Below are positions 36,202-44,945 of a DNA stretch of 64,000 bases, in pieces. Position numbers and translations under genes: made by a program. The stretch's first letter is position 1. Each line of letters begins with the position of its first letter. The stretch comes from Rugosimonospora acidiphila (GTDB lineage Bacteria; Actinomycetota; Actinomycetes; Mycobacteriales; Micromonosporaceae), in assembly GCF_039543385.1 (NCBI RefSeq), contig NZ_BAABJQ010000025.1:83287-147286 (forward strand), given 5' to 3'. The notes under the pieces were generated by a model. That model was not told where the DNA came from. It was given only the letters and a program-made list of their open reading frames with translations, and searched no databases.

Positions 36202-37638
36202 GTGAGCAGGGTCGAGTCGGACCAGCGGATCGTCGGCGGGCGCACGAGTGCCGCCGGACCCACTCCGACCGATGCCCTGCCCGAAGTTCTGCCTCACCGC
36301 CGTCTGATCTTCGCGATCGTGTCGATAGCGCTGTTCATGAGCTCGATCGACCAGACGATCGTGGCCACCGCCTTGCCGGCCATCGAACACGATTTCAGCG
36401 CTCACATCAACTGGAGCGGCTGGACCATCACGATCTACGCCCTCGGGCAGGTCATGGCCATGCCGCTCGCCGGGAAGATCAGCGATCAGTTCGGCCGCAA
36501 GAAGGTCTTCCTGATCGCCGCCGTCGTGTTCATCGCCGCGTCGTTGTCCTGCGGCTTCGCCACCAACATCCAGACCCTGGTGGTACTGCGGGCGGTGCAG
36601 GCGATCGGCGGCGGTGCCTTCATGCCCTCGGCCACCGGGATCGTCTCCGACCACTTCGGTAAGGACCGCGACCGGGCGCTCGGCATGTTCAGCAGCATCT
36701 TCCCGATCGGCGGCATCGTCGGGCCGATCATCGGAGGCGCCTTCGTGGCCGCCTGGTCCTGGCGCGGTATCTTCCTGGTCAACGTGCCGATCGGGATCGT
36801 GCTCATCGTGTTGGCCACGATCTTCATTCCGCGCGGCGTGACCCGGCGTACCGCCCGTACCGACCTGCGCGGCGTGCTGCTGCTCGGCCTGCTGATCCTC
36901 TCCGCGATGTTCGGCATCACTTACCTCGGCAGCGCCAGCGTCTCGCTGGACAGTCCCGTCTTCCTGGGCTCCGAGGCGGTCGCCCTCGTCGCCGCCTGGC
37001 TGTTCGTGCGGCACTCGCGCACGTACCCGGCGCCGTTCATCCCGTTCCAGCTGCTGCGCGGCCGGGGCTTCGGGACGATGAACCTGATCAACCTGCTGTA
37101 CGGCGCGGCGGCGCTCGGATTCGGCGCGCTGGTGCCGCTGTACGCCGAGAACCGGTTCGGGATCACCGCGCTCGCGGCCGGTACGCTGCTGACCGCCCGC
37201 GCGGTGGGCATGATCTGCGTGGCCGCGCTGGCGGTCGCCGCCCTGCGGCGCACCGGGTACCAGCTGCCGATGATCGTCGGGTTCGTCGTCGTGGCCGGCG
37301 GGCTGGCCCTGATGTCGACCACCCCCCGGGGCCTGACGCCGTACCTGTGGCTCGCGGTCGCCGCGGCCATCACCGGCGTCGGTATGGGCATGTCCACCCC
37401 GGCCTCGAACAACGCCAGCATGCAGCTGGCCCCCGACCAGGTGGCGGCGATCGCCGGGCTGCGCGGCATGTTCCGGCAGTCGGGCGCCATCATGGCGGTC
37501 TCGGTGACGACGACGATCGTGGCGCGCAGCGCCGATCCCGGCATCGCGCAGGCGCACATCTTCGCGGCCTTCGCCGGGCTGCTGATCTTGGCGATCCCGC
37601 TGGTGTTCCTGGTGCCCGACCATCGGGGCAGCTGGTGA
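36202..37638 (+). CDS. MFS transporter, DHA2 family (drug:H+ antiporter type)
   Basis: 478-residue integral membrane protein, about 14 transmembrane segments. DHA2/MFS motifs are clear: SIDQTIVATALPAI in TM1 (motif D1), GKISDQFGRKK in loop 2-3 (motif A) and the motif C region GGIVGPIIGGAF in TM5. The GTG at 36202 starts the protein. Divergent from the MarR regulator. It probably exports toxic aromatic or amphipathic compounds; the specific substrate is unknown. Confidence 0.9.
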   Translation: MSRVESDQRIVGGRTSAAGPTPTDALPEVLPHRRLIFAIVSIALFMSSIDQTIVATALPAIEHDFSAHINWSGWTITIYALGQVMAMPLAGKISDQFGRKKVFLIAAVVFIAASLSCGFATNIQTLVVLRAVQAIGGGAFMPSATGIVSDHFGKDRDRALGMFSSIFPIGGIVGPIIGGAFVAAWSWRGIFLVNVPIGIVLIVLATIFIPRGVTRRTARTDLRGVLLLGLLILSAMFGITYLGSASVSLDSPVFLGSEAVALVAAWLFVRHSRTYPAPFIPFQLLRGRGFGTMNLINLLYGAAALGFGALVPLYAENRFGITALAAGTLLTARAVGMICVAALAVAALRRTGYQLPMIVGFVVVAGGLALMSTTPRGLTPYLWLAVAAAITGVGMGMSTPASNNASMQLAPDQVAAIAGLRGMFRQSGAIMAVSVTTTIVARSADPGIAQAHIFAAFAGLLILAIPLVFLVPDHRGSW

Positions 37639-37698
37639 GCGCGCCCGCGCCCTGATCCTCGGTCGCGGCCCGCGCCCGGGTCCGCCTACGAACGACCG

Positions 37699-37740
37699 AC
37701 CGGCCGGTTCGAGACGCGCGACGCGTCCGGGCCGGCCGGT
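37699..37740 (+). terminator. Double-stem terminator after the MFS gene
   Basis: Outer arms ACCGGCCGG (37699-37707) and CCGGCCGGT (37732-37740) enclose a second perfect stem GACGCG-CGA-CGCGTC. It lies 60 bp after the MFS stop. Confidence 0.7.
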
Positions 37741-37826
37741 CTCGTGTACCCGCGGCTTCGCGCCCGCCGGTTCGTGTCTTGGCTCCGTCCCCGGCAGCCG
37801 TTCGTCCCGACGACATATTCGCTACA

Positions 37827-37839
37827 GTATGCAAAATAC
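37827..37839. promoter_or_regulatory. Regulon operator e (GTATGCAAAATAC)
   Basis: 13-bp site 51 bp upstream of the hydratase-family gene. Both GTAT and ATAC ends are kept. Confidence 0.55.
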
Positions 37840-37890
37840 CGAGCGCCGGGAGTCAACGGCTGCCGGCGCGGAGCGAAGGGACCACGCCGA

Positions 37891-38676
37891 ATGAACTCCG
37901 ATCACAGCGCCGCCGCCGACGTCATGTACGCCGCGGCGCAGGCCGGCCGCCTCGATCCGGGGCGGGCGGAGGTGTTCGACCGGTACGACGGCGCCTCGGT
38001 CGTCGACGGTGAGGCGATCCAATTGGCCGTGCTCGACCGTCACCGGCAGGCCGGCCAGCGGGTGGGCGGCTGGAAGGTCGGGCTCACCTCGCGGGACGGC
38101 CGCGACAGCATGGGCGCCGGCGTCCGGCCGTTCGGCTTCGTGCTGGCCGGCCGGGTGCTGGCCTCCGGTGCCGAGGTGTCGCTGTCGGCGATGGGTACCC
38201 CGTCGGTCGAGCCCGAGATCTGCCTGACCATCGGCGAGCGGTTGAGCGGCACCGACGTCACCGTAGAACAGGCGCGCGCCGCGGTCGTCTCGGTCGCCGC
38301 CTCGTTCGAGGTGCTGGAGAAGCGCGTTCCCGGCGAGCTTCGCCGGCCCGTGATCCGGGTGGCCGACGCGCTGGGCCAGTGGGGGATAGTGGTCGGCCCC
38401 GAGCACCCGGCCGGCGTGGCGCTGGACTCGCTCACGGTCGGGCTGCTGCGCGACGGCGAGCCGGTCGGCACCGCGACGTCGACCCCGGACATCCTCGACG
38501 ACCCGTACCTGTCGCTGACCCGCGCCTGCCGCGAGCTGGCGCGCTTCGGCCTCGCCCTGGAGCCGGGCCAGCGCGTGATCACCGGTTCCCTGCTGCCGCC
38601 CGCGGTCGTCAGCGGACCCGGCGAGTGGCGGGCGAGCTTCGGGCCGATCGGCGAGGTGGCCGTCCGTTTCGTCTAG
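37891..38676 (+). CDS. 2-keto-4-pentenoate hydratase / 2-oxohepta-3-ene-1,7-dioate hydratase family protein
   Basis: Mg-dependent hydratase or decarboxylase of the MhpD/HpcG/oxalocrotonate decarboxylase family, 261 aa. Motifs: GGWKVGLTS, PFGFVLAGRVL, VEPEICLTIGERL with the metal-binding Glu residues, and FEVLEKR. It would add water to (or decarboxylate) a 2-keto-unsaturated acid. The ATG at 37891 has GAAGGG about 10 nt upstream. It has its own operator, so it belongs to the regulon. With PrpF and an aldolase-like protein it resembles the lower part of 4,5-cleavage aromatic pathways, an alternative to the tartrate-like reading. Confidence 0.87.
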   Translation: MNSDHSAAADVMYAAAQAGRLDPGRAEVFDRYDGASVVDGEAIQLAVLDRHRQAGQRVGGWKVGLTSRDGRDSMGAGVRPFGFVLAGRVLASGAEVSLSAMGTPSVEPEICLTIGERLSGTDVTVEQARAAVVSVAASFEVLEKRVPGELRRPVIRVADALGQWGIVVGPEHPAGVALDSLTVGLLRDGEPVGTATSTPDILDDPYLSLTRACRELARFGLALEPGQRVITGSLLPPAVVSGPGEWRASFGPIGEVAVRFV

Positions 38677-38742
38677 CCGCGCCCGATCGGCGGTCCGGCC
38701 GGTCCGGGAATCCGTCCCCGGGTCTCTGTATTTTTGTAGTTA

Positions 38743-38755
38743 GTGTGGTGTATAC
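38743..38755. promoter_or_regulatory. Regulon operator f with promoter (GTGTGGTGTATAC)
   Basis: 13-bp site inside a stretch closely related to the promoter of the DHDPS-family gene (TTGTAG, 11 nt, TATACAGAGGA). No gene starts within 400 bp downstream except tctC at 39204. Confidence 0.55.
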
Positions 38756-39094
38756 AGAGGACCTAACGAACGTTTGACATTCCCCGGAGAGGGCGGTGGC
38801 GTGGGGCCGCAGGAGTTCGTGACGTCGTCGAGAGCACCGTGCGCTGGCCGGATGCTCCTCGATCCCCGATCCGTGACCGGGGCTCGAACTCCCGCGGCCG
38901 ACCGGCGTTGGGGAGACCCCGCGCCGTTCGCCGGCGGATCAGGGGCGGGATTGCCACGCTCACCGCGCCCGGGTCAAGCAACCTGTTCCACCTTGGGGGA
39001 CCCCGTCGTGGGTCGCTCGATGGCTGCCTACCTGCGGCAATGGTCGTTCCCGAGTCCGTGAGGTTTCGACTCGGAAAACTATTGCCTGGCCGGA
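38756..39094 (+). other. Long untranslated leader or gene-free stretch before tctC
   Basis: About 340 bp between two operators without a convincing gene. TTGACA occurs at 38773-38778. Possible short frames lack ribosome sites and family-like sequence. If promoter f is active it would give a long leader on the tctC mRNA. Confidence 0.5.
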
Positions 39095-39107
39095 GTATAC
39101 AGTCTAC
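39095..39107. promoter_or_regulatory. Regulon operator g (GTATACAGTCTAC)
   Basis: 97 bp upstream of tctC. This 13-mer is the exact reverse complement of operator h (45259-45271) in front of the GntR regulator gene. A near-copy of its second half (CTGTCTACC) follows at once. Confidence 0.7.
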
Positions 39108-39203
39108 TGTCTACCGCATTGCAGAGTCGGCATGTGATCTCGCTGGCTTCGTGATGACCGGACGCTTGCTTGTTCGAAGCGACCATCCGCTGAGAGGAAA
39201 TTG

Positions 39204-40337
39204 ATGAAATCCATTGTTTCCACCCCGCGTCGCCGCATCGTTTCCATCGCAAAGCCCGCGCGAGTAGCGCTGTCGGCGTTGGTTCTGGCCGGTGGCCTGG
39301 CGGGTTGTGCGCAGAAGGCGGACTCGAGCACCGGCTCGGGGGCCTCGGGTGCGTCGGCCGCGTCGGCCTCTCCCGATCCGCAGTATTACAGCGGTAAGAC
39401 GATCACCTGGGACGTTCCGGGTGCGCCCGGTGCGAGCTTCTACACGACCGCGACGATCCTCGGACCGCTGGTCGGTAAGTATTTGCACGCCACCGTCAAC
39501 ATCGTCTCGATCCCGGCCGGCGCCACCATCGCCGGCCAGAACCAGGCCGCCGCCGCTCCGAACAACGGCCTGACGATCGGGACCCTGAACGTCAGCGCGA
39601 ACGTCTCCAACGCCGCCACCAAGCAGCCGGGGATCAACTTCGACATGCGCAAGGAGGCCTTCATCGCCGGCCTCCCGATCAACCCCGACGTCGTGGTGGT
39701 GCAGCCGAACTCGAAGTACAAGACCTTCGACGACCTGGTCAAGGCCGCGCCGTCGGTGAAGTCGGCGGACTACTCCGGATCGATCGACATCCTGCAGAAG
39801 GGTGTCTTCGGCGCCTACGGGATCAAGGCCAAGCTGATCTCCGGGTACGCCAGCGTGCCGGACCAGGTCGCCGGGTTCCTGCGCGGCGACGCGGAGTTCG
39901 CCGTCAACCAGGTCCCCGGGCTGGCCTCCTCGATCGCCGCGGGTAAGGCCCGGCCGCTGCTGGTGACCTCGCCGATCCCGGCGGGCACCGCGGGCTACGC
40001 CCAGCTCAAGGACGTGCCGGACATCGCGACGTACGCCGCGCAGCACAAGCCCCAGACGGCCCAGCAGCAGCAGGCGCTGCAGGCCATGCTGGCCCTGTTC
40101 GGCGCCAAGGCCGTCAACCAGGTCGTCTTCTCCCCGGCCGGTACCCCGCCCGGCGCGGTGGCCTCGCTGGCCGCGGCGTTCAAGTCCGCGATCAACGACC
40201 AGGGTGCCCAGAAGGCGTTCATCAACGCCAACCTGTCTCCCGGCTACCTGTCGCCGGCCGACACCGCGGCAGCGATCGATCAGGACATCAGTCTCCAGGG
40301 CGCCATCTCCAACGCGGTGACCGGTTACAAGAGCTGA
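39204..40337 (+). CDS. tctC: Tripartite tricarboxylate transporter substrate-binding protein (TctC/Bug family)
   Basis: Extracytoplasmic receptor of 377 aa for a TTT-type secondary importer. It has an Arg/Lys-rich start, hydrophobic segment and lipobox (LAGC), a Ser/Gly/Ala linker, then the Bug fold with the KTITWDVPGAPG beta-hairpin and loop that typically holds the ligand carboxylate. The ATG at 39204 has AGAGGAAA upstream. It is followed by an unusually stable intercistronic hairpin, then the cupin copy 2 and tctAB genes. The ligand is a carboxylic acid, unspecified. Confidence 0.88.
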   Translation: MKSIVSTPRRRIVSIAKPARVALSALVLAGGLAGCAQKADSSTGSGASGASAASASPDPQYYSGKTITWDVPGAPGASFYTTATILGPLVGKYLHATVNIVSIPAGATIAGQNQAAAAPNNGLTIGTLNVSANVSNAATKQPGINFDMRKEAFIAGLPINPDVVVVQPNSKYKTFDDLVKAAPSVKSADYSGSIDILQKGVFGAYGIKAKLISGYASVPDQVAGFLRGDAEFAVNQVPGLASSIAAGKARPLLVTSPIPAGTAGYAQLKDVPDIATYAAQHKPQTAQQQQALQAMLALFGAKAVNQVVFSPAGTPPGAVASLAAAFKSAINDQGAQKAFINANLSPGYLSPADTAAAIDQDISLQGAISNAVTGYKS

Positions 40338-40344
40338 TCTGGGT

Positions 40345-40382
40345 GGGTCCGGGGGAGCCGCGGTGGCGGCGCCCCCGGACCC
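40345..40382 (+). promoter_or_regulatory. Intercistronic hairpin downstream of tctC
   Basis: Perfect 11-bp outer stem (GGGTCCGGGGG at 40345-40355, complement at 40372-40382) with an inner GCCGC/GCGGC stem, starting 7 bp after the tctC stop. As with the ABC binding-protein gene at 2.8 kb, it probably limits read-through or stabilises the receptor mRNA. Confidence 0.75.
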
Positions 40383-40423
40383 CTCCGGTGAATCCGACCC
40401 GAACTCGTGAGACTGAGGATGCT

Positions 40424-41275
40424 ATGAAGATCAATCACGCCGACCTCGCGGACAGCTTCTACGAGGTCGCCGGCAACATCCGCAGCGGGGAGCGCACCGT
40501 CAAGGCCCTGCTGACCGGCCGGGAGAACGCCGCGGACAACTACAAGCTGGCGTACTCCTACGGCGAGAAGGGCTCCGAGTGGGCCACGCCCCGCCACCGG
40601 CACGCGTTCGAGCAGGTGCGCCACCCGCTGGAGGGCGACTACTCGATCGGAAAGAACAAGGTCCTGCGCGCCGGCTGGGTCGGCTACTTCCCCGAGTCGG
40701 CCTACTACGGCCCGCAGGTGATGAGCCCGAACCTCAAGATGGTCGTGCTGCAGTACGGCGGCCCGAGCGGGCGGGGCTTCTACAGCATCCCGCAGCGCAA
40801 GGCGGCCATGGATGTGCTCAAGACCAAGGGCACGTTCAGCAACGGCATCTTCAGCTGGGTCGACGAGCAGGGCACGCACCACAACCAGGACGCCGGCGAG
40901 GCGGTCTGGGAGCAGATGTTCAACGAGAAGATGGTCTACCCGCCGTCCCGGTACGAAGACCTCATCATGATCAACCCTGCCAACTTTGACTGGATCAAGG
41001 ACGAGAACGTCCCCGGCGTCTCGCACAAGCGGCTGGGCACGTTCAGCGAGCGCGACGTACGCATCGGGTTCATCAAGGTGGACGCGGGCGCGTCGCTGCG
41101 CTTCGGCGCCGAGCGCGCGGCCGAGGTGCTGTTCCTGAAGGAGGGCTCGGTCCAGCACGACGGCCAGGCTCACCCGCGGCTCAGCGCGTTCAGCAGCGAG
41201 GCGGCCGAGACGCCGGAGACTCTCGAGGCTCTCGAGCCCACCGAGTTCTTCTACGTCAAGATGCCCACCTTCTAA
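40424..41275 (+). CDS. Cupin-like protein, copy 2 (function unknown)
   Basis: 283-residue paralogue of the protein at 26972-27838, alignable over its full length with the same TPRHRHAFEQVRHPL metal-site-like segment, AGWVGYFPESAYYGPQV, and SHKRLGTFSERDVRIGFIKV. The two differ mostly in the middle and at the C-terminus. It lies between the receptor and membrane components of the Tct importer, suggesting it acts on, or senses, the imported acid. No catalytic assignment is possible. The ATG at 40424 follows GAGGATGCT. Confidence 0.75.
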   Translation: MKINHADLADSFYEVAGNIRSGERTVKALLTGRENAADNYKLAYSYGEKGSEWATPRHRHAFEQVRHPLEGDYSIGKNKVLRAGWVGYFPESAYYGPQVMSPNLKMVVLQYGGPSGRGFYSIPQRKAAMDVLKTKGTFSNGIFSWVDEQGTHHNQDAGEAVWEQMFNEKMVYPPSRYEDLIMINPANFDWIKDENVPGVSHKRLGTFSERDVRIGFIKVDAGASLRFGAERAAEVLFLKEGSVQHDGQAHPRLSAFSSEAAETPETLEALEPTEFFYVKMPTF

Positions 41276-41359
41276 AACCAGTCCCACTCCGGCACCGGCC
41301 CGAAACGATTTCGGCCCGCCGCCCCCGAAGCCGATGAGAGTTTAAGGATCGGTTCTGCG

Positions 41360-43648
41360 ATGCTGCACAACCTTGTCCACGGGCTAACCGCGCTCAATAG
41401 TGGCTCGGCCATTGCCTATCTGGTATTGGGCTCGGTACTTGGCGTATTCATTGGCGTGATTCCCGGGCTCGGCGGTTCAGTCGTGCTCAGTATCGTGCTG
41501 TCATTGGCGTACCACATCGACCTGACCGGCACCCTGTGCCTGTTTCTCGGTGCGCACGCCGGAAGTTATTTCTCCGCGTCGGTGACCTCGATTCTGCTTA
41601 ATACCCCGGCTCACCCCGAGGCGTTCGCGGTCACCTTCGACGGATTCCCCATGGCTCGCAACGGTCGGCCCGGCCGGGCGCTGGGCATCTCGGCCGCGTC
41701 GACCATGGTGGGCGGCGTCATCGGCTGCCTGGTGCTGATCGGGTTCGTCCAGATCATCGACCGCCTGCCCAACCTGTTCCATCCGCCGGAGTACGTCGCC
41801 CTGGTGCTGCTGGCCGTGATCCTGGTCGGGACGCTGGGCTCCAACTCGGTGGCCAAGCCGCTGATCTCGGCGGGTCTGGGCATCATGGTCGCCTCGGTCG
41901 GACCGTCGCTGATCACCGGCACCTACCGGTACACCTTCAACCAGGTCGGGCTCTACGGCGGCATCTCGCTGGTCGCCGTCGCGCTGGGCGCGTTCGCGAT
42001 ACCCCAGATGGCGATGGTGTTCGGCACCGCCACCACGACCTCTAAACAGGACATGACCGGCAAGGATGTCGGCCCGGCGCAACAGATCGAGCTGGGTGGC
42101 AGCTTCGGCCGGCAGGTCCTCGGCGGCATCGCCGAGACCTTCCGTCACAAGCTGCTGCTCCTCCAGTCCGGCCTGGTCGGTTCGCTGGCCGGGATCGTGC
42201 CGGGCATCGGTGGCTTCGCCGCGAACTTCATGTCGTACGGCATCGCCCAGCAGACCGTGCGCAAACGCAAGGGGCAGTGGGGCACCGGCCTCGCCGAGGG
42301 CATCATCGCGCCGGAGGGCTCCTCGCTGGCCAAGGAGGCGGGAAGCCTGGTGCCGATCATCGGCCTGGGCATCCCGGGCAGCGTCGGCGGTTCGCTGTTC
42401 ATCGCCGCGCTGACCATCAAGGGCATCAAGACCGGGTACGGCTTCTCGACCAGTTACCCGAGCCTGCCGTACGAGATGGTCTGGATCCTCGCGCTGTCCG
42501 GCATCCTGGGCACCATCATCGGCGTCATCATCGCGCCGATCCTGGCCCGGGTGACGAAGGTGCCGGGTCCGATCCTGGTGCCGTTCATCCTCGCGCTCGC
42601 GGTGCTCGGCCCGTTCCTGGCCAGCGTCGAGTACTTCACCGTCTACGAGGTCTTCGTCTTCGGCATCCTCGGGCTGCTGTTGAGACGGCTGCGGTACTCG
42701 CTCGCGTCGTTCGTCATAGGCCTGGTGCTCGGTCCGACCTTCGAGAACAACGTCTACCTCACGCACAACGTGTACTCGGGGTTCTCGTTCCTCACCGCGC
42801 GCCCGGCGGCCGACGTCATCTTCCTGATCGCGATCCTGGTGCTGGTCGTCAAGGTCGTACAGATCCGGCTGGAGAGCCGCAGGGCGACCGCCACGCTGGC
42901 ATCGACGCTCACCCACATCGATGATCCGCAGCGGCGGATCGCCGTGGCCCGCGACCAGATCCGGCGCGATGTCCGGTTCCCGCTGCTCAGCGTCATCATG
43001 ACCGGCATCCTGATCGCGCTGTCGGTGTTCTTCGTCGTCTACGGCTGGCAGCAGTACGACCTCGCGACCAAGCTGATGCCCATCATCGGTGGGGTGTTGG
43101 TCGCGATCCCGGCGATCATCCAGCTGCCCAACGACATCCGCCGCTACGTGCTGTGGCGGGGCGCCCGCAACGCCCCGTCCGGCATGGCCGAGGCGCCGTC
43201 GGACGCCCCGGACGGCGGATCCGAGGCCGCGCCGGTGCCGGAGCCCGAACCGGTGCTCGTGGGTGGTCGGCGGGGTTCGGTGCTGAGCGCGGTCGCCAAC
43301 GGGCCGCAGGGCACGCTCGGGGCGCAGCCCGCCCTGGCCACCGCGGTGGCGCCCGGGGGCATCGCCGCCATCCGGGAGAACGCGTGGGGCCGGCACGGCC
43401 AGTACACCCGTGAGTTCATGACGTTCGTGTGGCTGTTCGCTCTGGTCGCGGTGTGCTTCGTGTTCGGCTTCCTGTGGGGGATCCCCGCGTTCTGTCTCGC
43501 GTACGGCATGACCTGCACCCGGCGGTTCATCAAGACCCTGATGTTCCGCGCGGTGTTCTCCGTGCTGTCCGCGGCCGGGATGTGGCTGTTGACCTACGAG
43601 GCGTTGAAGTTCGCGCACATCGTCTACCTGCCGCAGATCACCTTGTAA
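41360..43648 (+). CDS. Tripartite tricarboxylate transporter membrane protein, TctA-TctB fusion
   Basis: 762-residue integral membrane protein. Residues 1-500 are TctA: about 12 transmembrane segments, the VFIGVIPGLGGSVVLSI motif in the N-terminal half and its repeat AGIVPGIGGFAANFMSYG in the second half. After a linker, residues about 535-762 contain four to five hydrophobic segments in the TctB arrangement (two, a Pro/Ala/Gly-rich loop of about 80 residues, then the rest). Usually TctA (~500 aa) and TctB (~150-180 aa) are separate; no separate tctB exists here. The fusion therefore supplies the whole membrane part for the receptor TctC. Confidence 0.88.
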   Translation: MLHNLVHGLTALNSGSAIAYLVLGSVLGVFIGVIPGLGGSVVLSIVLSLAYHIDLTGTLCLFLGAHAGSYFSASVTSILLNTPAHPEAFAVTFDGFPMARNGRPGRALGISAASTMVGGVIGCLVLIGFVQIIDRLPNLFHPPEYVALVLLAVILVGTLGSNSVAKPLISAGLGIMVASVGPSLITGTYRYTFNQVGLYGGISLVAVALGAFAIPQMAMVFGTATTTSKQDMTGKDVGPAQQIELGGSFGRQVLGGIAETFRHKLLLLQSGLVGSLAGIVPGIGGFAANFMSYGIAQQTVRKRKGQWGTGLAEGIIAPEGSSLAKEAGSLVPIIGLGIPGSVGGSLFIAALTIKGIKTGYGFSTSYPSLPYEMVWILALSGILGTIIGVIIAPILARVTKVPGPILVPFILALAVLGPFLASVEYFTVYEVFVFGILGLLLRRLRYSLASFVIGLVLGPTFENNVYLTHNVYSGFSFLTARPAADVIFLIAILVLVVKVVQIRLESRRATATLASTLTHIDDPQRRIAVARDQIRRDVRFPLLSVIMTGILIALSVFFVVYGWQQYDLATKLMPIIGGVLVAIPAIIQLPNDIRRYVLWRGARNAPSGMAEAPSDAPDGGSEAAPVPEPEPVLVGGRRGSVLSAVANGPQGTLGAQPALATAVAPGGIAAIRENAWGRHGQYTREFMTFVWLFALVAVCFVFGFLWGIPAFCLAYGMTCTRRFIKTLMFRAVFSVLSAAGMWLLTYEALKFAHIVYLPQITL

Positions 43649-43685
43649 CGCACCCCAACCGGTGCGGGACTGCACCGCCCGCACC

Positions 43686-43729
43686 CCGCCCCCTTGCCGT
43701 GGACGTCACACCCCACGGCGAGGGGGCGG
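43686..43729 (+). terminator. Terminator after the Tct operon
   Basis: 17-bp stem (43686-43702 with 43713-43729, one G-T pair) and 10-nt loop, 38 bp after the stop. Confidence 0.8.
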
Positions 43730-43845
43730 ATCTGTTTGTCCGCAGGCGTGTGCGCCGGGCGGGTGCGGCCGGAACCAGCGGGCTCACCGCGGGCTCCGGC
43801 CATCGTCGGGTGGTCCGTCAACCGTTGGCGCGGCACGGCATCGAG

Positions 43846-43869
43846 GCTGTAGGCCCGCGGGCCTACAGC
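43846..43869. repeat. Perfect 24-bp palindrome
   Basis: GCTGTAGGCCCG followed directly by its complement CGGGCCTACAGC, in the gene-free 583-bp gap between the Tct operon and the DUF1275 gene. No unpaired centre. It may be a protein-binding site or a rearrangement relic; the function is unknown. Confidence 0.7.
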
Positions 43870-43948
43870 GCGGCATCCGTTGTCACCGCTGAGGAGCCGG
43901 GGCAGTGGATGACCCGCGATGGGTGTGGGCCGCCTCCCCATTCGACAA

Positions 43949-44147
43949 AGGGCGCGTCCCTCGCCCGGCGAGGGCAGCCTCCCTCGCCACGCGAGGGACC
44001 GTCCTCACCAGTCAAGGGGGCCGTCCTCGCCACCTGAGGGGACCGTCCTTGCCGCGCCAGGGGATCGTCCTTGCCGTGCGAGGGGATCGTCCTTGCCGTG
44101 CGAGGGGATAGCCCTTTGCCCGGCACGGGGATCGCCCCTTGCGGGGC
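43949..44147. repeat. 22-bp degenerate tandem array, about nine units
   Basis: Consensus AGGGGATCGTCCTTGCCGTGCG; units 21-23 bp long, the two at about 44059 and 44081 identical. There are no spacers, so it is not a CRISPR. It lies between two terminators. It gives apparent long reading frames in several phases that I regard as artefacts. Confidence 0.75.
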
Positions 44148-44179
44148 GGGGGAGCGGCCCGGGGCTCTGCCGGGAAAAG

Positions 44180-44216
44180 CGAAGTGGCCCCGCCCCAACG
44201 GGGCGGGGCCACTTCG
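44180..44216. terminator. Very stable bidirectional terminator
   Basis: Perfect 17-bp stem (44180-44196 and 44200-44216) with an AAC loop, 16 bp before the 3' end of the DUF1275 gene. Confidence 0.85.
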
Positions 44217-44231
44217 GGGCCGGGGAGCGGC

Positions 44232-44945
44232 TCAGCGGTTGAGGACCGTCTGCGCGCTGACTATCACGCCTACCAGGATCACCAGCGGCACGGCCGGTGC
44301 GGCGGCGGGCACCTGGATGGCCAGCAGCCCGCCGAGCGCCGCACCCAGAACCAGCGCGCAGAGCACCCCGATCGACCGGCCGTTGCCCTGCGCACGGCGG
44401 CGCAGGACGAGCGAGTGCACCACGGTGGTGAGGGTGCCGGTGAGGTACGTGGTGGACAGCCCGGACACGTTGAGCCTGAGGATCGCGCTGCTCTGGATGC
44501 CCAGCGCCAGGGTGCTGAAGATGAGCAGGACAGTCTGCAACACGCCCGTCGGACCCGAGTGACCCGCCCACCAGCCGCACGCGACCCCCACGAACAGGGC
44601 GAGTTCGACGAGCAGGGCCACGGTCAGCGCCAGCGGCCAGATCGGGTCGTCGTCCCGGGGCTTACCCACGATCCGGGATCCGGCGATGGTGCCGGCGATG
44701 TAGGACACCACGGCCAGCGCGGCGTGGCCGAACGCCGACACGTCGCCCCGCCCGATGGACAGCCCCATCAGAACCATGTTGCCGGTCATCACGCTCGTGA
44801 AAACGTTGCCCAGCTTGATGAACGTCGTGGCATCGGTGGCACCGGTCAGGAGGGTCAGGGCGATCATCAGCCCGTCGCGGGTACGCAGTCCCGCGGACAG
44901 GGGTGCGCTGACCACCACCGTGTCCTTGGCTGGTGTCTGGGTCAC
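44232..44945 (-). CDS. DUF1275 (YoaK) family membrane protein
   Basis: 237-residue integral membrane protein with six to seven predicted transmembrane helices. The family core is TGATDATTFIKLGNVFTSVMTGN near the N-terminus (in outline: GATDATTF and FTSVMTGNMVL), with LGIQSSAILRLNVSGLSTTYLTGTLT as the second conserved block. Function of the family is unknown. The GTG at 44945 begins the protein. Its promoter lies in the 521-bp gap shared with the GntR regulator, but the regional operator (45259) is more than 300 bp away, so I do not place it in the regulon. Confidence 0.85.
   Translation of the reverse strand: MTQTPAKDTVVVSAPLSAGLRTRDGLMIALTLLTGATDATTFIKLGNVFTSVMTGNMVLMGLSIGRGDVSAFGHAALAVVSYIAGTIAGSRIVGKPRDDDPIWPLALTVALLVELALFVGVACGWWAGHSGPTGVLQTVLLIFSTLALGIQSSAILRLNVSGLSTTYLTGTLTTVVHSLVLRRRAQGNGRSIGVLCALVLGAALGGLLAIQVPAAAPAVPLVILVGVIVSAQTVLNR

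Noticed and set aside
38880..38905. tRNA-like T-arm sequence (GGGAGTTCGAGCCCC on the minus strand)
   Set aside because: The stem around the TTCGAGC loop does not pair correctly, and no acceptor, D- or anticodon arm can be folded around it.
38774..39061. 95-codon frame starting at TTG after promoter f
   Set aside because: TTG start that coincides with a TTGACA promoter-like element, no Shine-Dalgarno and Pro/Arg/Gly-rich translation. I treat the interval as leader or noncoding.
43949..44147. Possible CRISPR array
   Set aside because: Units of about 22 bp are directly adjacent and degenerate, with no unique spacers and no cas genes. It is a plain tandem repeat.
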